From Candidatus Sumerlaeota bacterium (GTDB lineage Bacteria > Sumerlaeota > Sumerlaeia > JADFCT01): 6,393 bases of DNA. The stretch spans positions 1 through 6,393 of the forward strand of contig JAPLSP010000015.1 of the NCBI GenBank assembly GCA_026398575.1. The letters are read 5' to 3'. The notes below the pieces were generated by a model that did no database searches, had not been told where the DNA came from, and saw nothing but the letters and a program-made list of their open reading frames with translations. Both the position numbers and the translations under genes were made by a program. Below, piece after piece: positions 5,495-6,393 of this stretch. Numbering within the stretch: the stretch's first letter is position 1; each line of letters begins with the position of its first letter.

Positions 5495-6393
5495 CTATCT
5501 CTTTCCGGTCTTGTCCTTGTCCGAAGTCTTATCCGTGCCAATCGAGCCTGGCTGATCGGACTTGCCGGATTTGGAGATTCCCGGAGTATCGGTTCCAGAT
5601 CCTGCCGTCGGCGAGCCCGTCTTGGAACCCGAGTCCGTCTTGGGCGTTCGCACTTTGTCAGGCGCCGCAGCGGGAGGCATTGGCGCGGTTGGTTGATCGC
5701 TCGGCTTTACTCGATCAGGCCTGGCGCTTGGCTCCGTCGGTTTTGTACTCGGCACAGTCGGCCTGGCGCTTGGCTCAGTCGGTCTGGCGCTTGGCTCCGT
5801 CGGTCTTGTGCTCGGCACAGTCGGCCTCGTGCTTGGCTCAGTCGGTCTTGCGCTTGGCTCAGTCGGTCTTGCGCTCGGCTCCGTCGGCCTTGTACTTGGC
5901 TCCGTTGGTCTGGCGCTTGGGACTGTCGGCTTGGCGCCCGGCTCTGTCGGTCTTGTGCTCGGCACAGTCGGCCTCGTGCTTGGCTCTGTTGGTCTGGCGC
6001 TTGGCACAGTCGGCCTCGTGCTTGGCTCTGTTGGTCTGGCGCTTGGCTCCGCCGGTCTTGTGCTCGGCACAGTCGGCCTTGCGCTCGGCTCCGTCGGCCT
6101 TGTACTTGGCTCCGTTGGTCTGGCGCTTGGGACTGTCGGCTTGGCGCCCGGCTCTGTCGGTCTTGTGCCCGGCACTGTCGGCCTCGTGCCTGGCTCTGTC
6201 GGCCTTGTGCCCGGCACTGTCGGCCTTGTGCTCGGCACTGTCGGCTTGGCGCCCGGCTCAGTCGGCCTTGTGCCTGGCTCTGTCGGCTTGGCGCCCGGCT
6301 CAGTCGGTCTTGTGCTCGGTACTGTCGGCCTCGTGCCTGGCTCGGTCGGCTTGGCACCTGGCTCTGTCGGCCTTGTGCTCGGCACTGTCGGTC
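5495..6393 (-). CDS. Heptapeptide-repeat Pro/Thr/Arg-rich protein (5' partial)
   Basis: The frame is open from the window end to a TAG at 5497-5495. The GTG at 6385-6383 that could be read as a start is an ordinary Val in the repeat, with the same repeat continuing before it, so the true start lies outside. About 298 residues are visible. The first part is 32 head-to-tail heptads of the form [R/K]-P-T-[E/V]-P-[S/G]-[T/A]. The last 75 residues are a non-repeat tail: a Pro/Ala stretch (KPSDQPTAPMPPAAAPDKV), then a Ser/Gly/Thr/Lys/Asp-rich hydrophilic end finishing DKDKTGKR. There are no aromatic residues and no cysteine in the visible part. Such a chain should be extended and disordered. It resembles Pro/Thr-rich stalks or wall-spanning linkers and offers many Thr/Ser residues for O-glycosylation. 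The function is unknown and the N-terminal domain, if any, is not in the window. Confidence 0.8.
   Translation of the reverse strand, partial: PTVPSTRPTEPGAKPTEPGTRPTVPSTRPTEPGAKPTEPGTRPTEPGAKPTVPSTRPTVPGTRPTEPGTRPTVPGTRPTEPGAKPTVPSARPTEPSTRPTEPSARPTVPSTRPAEPSARPTEPSTRPTVPSARPTEPSTRPTVPSTRPTEPGAKPTVPSARPTEPSTRPTEPSARPTEPSARPTEPSTRPTVPSTRPTEPSARPTEPSARPTVPSTKPTEPSARPDRVKPSDQPTAPMPPAAAPDKVRTPKTDSGSKTGSPTAGSGTDTPGISKSGKSDQPGSIGTDKTSDKDKTGKR
5723..6393 (-). repeat. 21-bp tandem repeat array, 32 units visible
   Basis: The array is in phase with the reading frame: 31 complete 21-bp units, plus a thirty-second cut one base short by the window end. All units are the same length, with no indels. A typical unit on the coding strand reads AGGCCGACTGAGCCAAGC plus ACA or GCC. 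Variation between units is by base substitution only. Pro at positions 2 and 5 never changes, and Thr at position 3 changes once (RPAEPSA), although the Thr codon varies through ACA, ACC, ACG and ACT. Position 4 is Glu in 20 units and Val in 12. The array probably continues beyond the window. Confidence 0.95.
5868..5958. repeat. 91-bp exact duplication inside the array (second copy at 6078-6168)
   Basis: Bases 5868-5958 are identical to 6078-6168, an offset of 210 bases or exactly ten 21-bp units. The next base on each side differs (5867 T against 6077 C; 5959 T against 6169 C). Neighbouring units are much less alike, so this reflects a block duplication or gene conversion of several units and not shared consensus. 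A second exact block of 45 bp, 5961-6005 and 6003-6047, is offset by 42 bases (two units). Confidence 0.85.

Noticed and set aside
5389..5541. Extending the Uma2 gene upstream to the ATG at 5541
   Set aside because: It would overlap the repeat-protein gene by 47 bp, and the added Arg-rich residues do not resemble the family. ATG 5388 has a better-placed GGAG.
5707..6357. A second long minus-strand frame through the repeat array (Gln/Arg/Ala-rich)
   Set aside because: A 21-bp unit with no stop in one alternative frame leaves that frame open throughout. The Pro-Thr frame is preferred because variation falls at its third codon positions and it continues into a plausible tail.
5723..6393. A CRISPR array
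   Set aside because: The units are contiguous 21-mers with no unique spacers, in phase with a reading frame; this is a coding tandem repeat.

Overview
The window reads as part of a moderately GC-rich bacterial chromosome, most likely from a heterotroph of the Planctomycetes-Verrucomicrobia-Chlamydiae (PVC) group or a related candidate phylum. The reasons are the combination of a Tat-exported Cys-type sulfatase, a formylglycine-generating-enzyme-fold (SUMF1-like) lipoprotein, a surface lipoprotein of carboxypeptidase-regulatory-like beta-sandwich repeats, a Uma2-family nuclease and an ISL3-type transposase. That combination is common in such genomes but does not identify a species; the lineage is inference.

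Layout. Bases 1-135 are the C-terminal end of an ISL3-family transposase on the + strand. A gene-free stretch of about 490 bases follows, holding three inverted repeats: a large hairpin with perfect 28-bp arms (366-433), an 18-bp palindrome (491-508) and a 14-bp operator-like palindrome (572-585). Next on the + strand are the sulfatase (624-2081) and, after a 229-bp gap with a candidate promoter and a terminator-like leader hairpin, a SUMF1-domain lipoprotein (2311-3192).

The minus strand is read toward these genes. It carries the 3' part of a gene for a protein of at least 32 heptapeptide repeats (5495 to beyond the window end), then a Uma2 nuclease (4771-5388), then a 533-residue lipoprotein (3173-4774). 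The last two overlap by four bases (ATGA). The two strands converge, and the coding regions of the two lipoproteins overlap by 20 bp at 3173-3192.

Functional picture. The + strand pair looks like part of a system for handling sulfated substrates outside the cytoplasm. However, the SUMF1-like protein lacks one of the two catalytic cysteines of true formylglycine-generating enzymes and is exported, so it is unlikely to activate its sulfatase neighbour. The minus-strand group joins a low-complexity Pro/Thr/Arg repeat protein and a multi-domain beta-sandwich lipoprotein, both plausibly extracytoplasmic, with a predicted PD-(D/E)XK nuclease. I do not recognise this as a described system. The most unusual single object is the 21-bp tandem repeat gene at the right end, whose synonymous variation suggests that the heptapeptide itself is conserved by selection.
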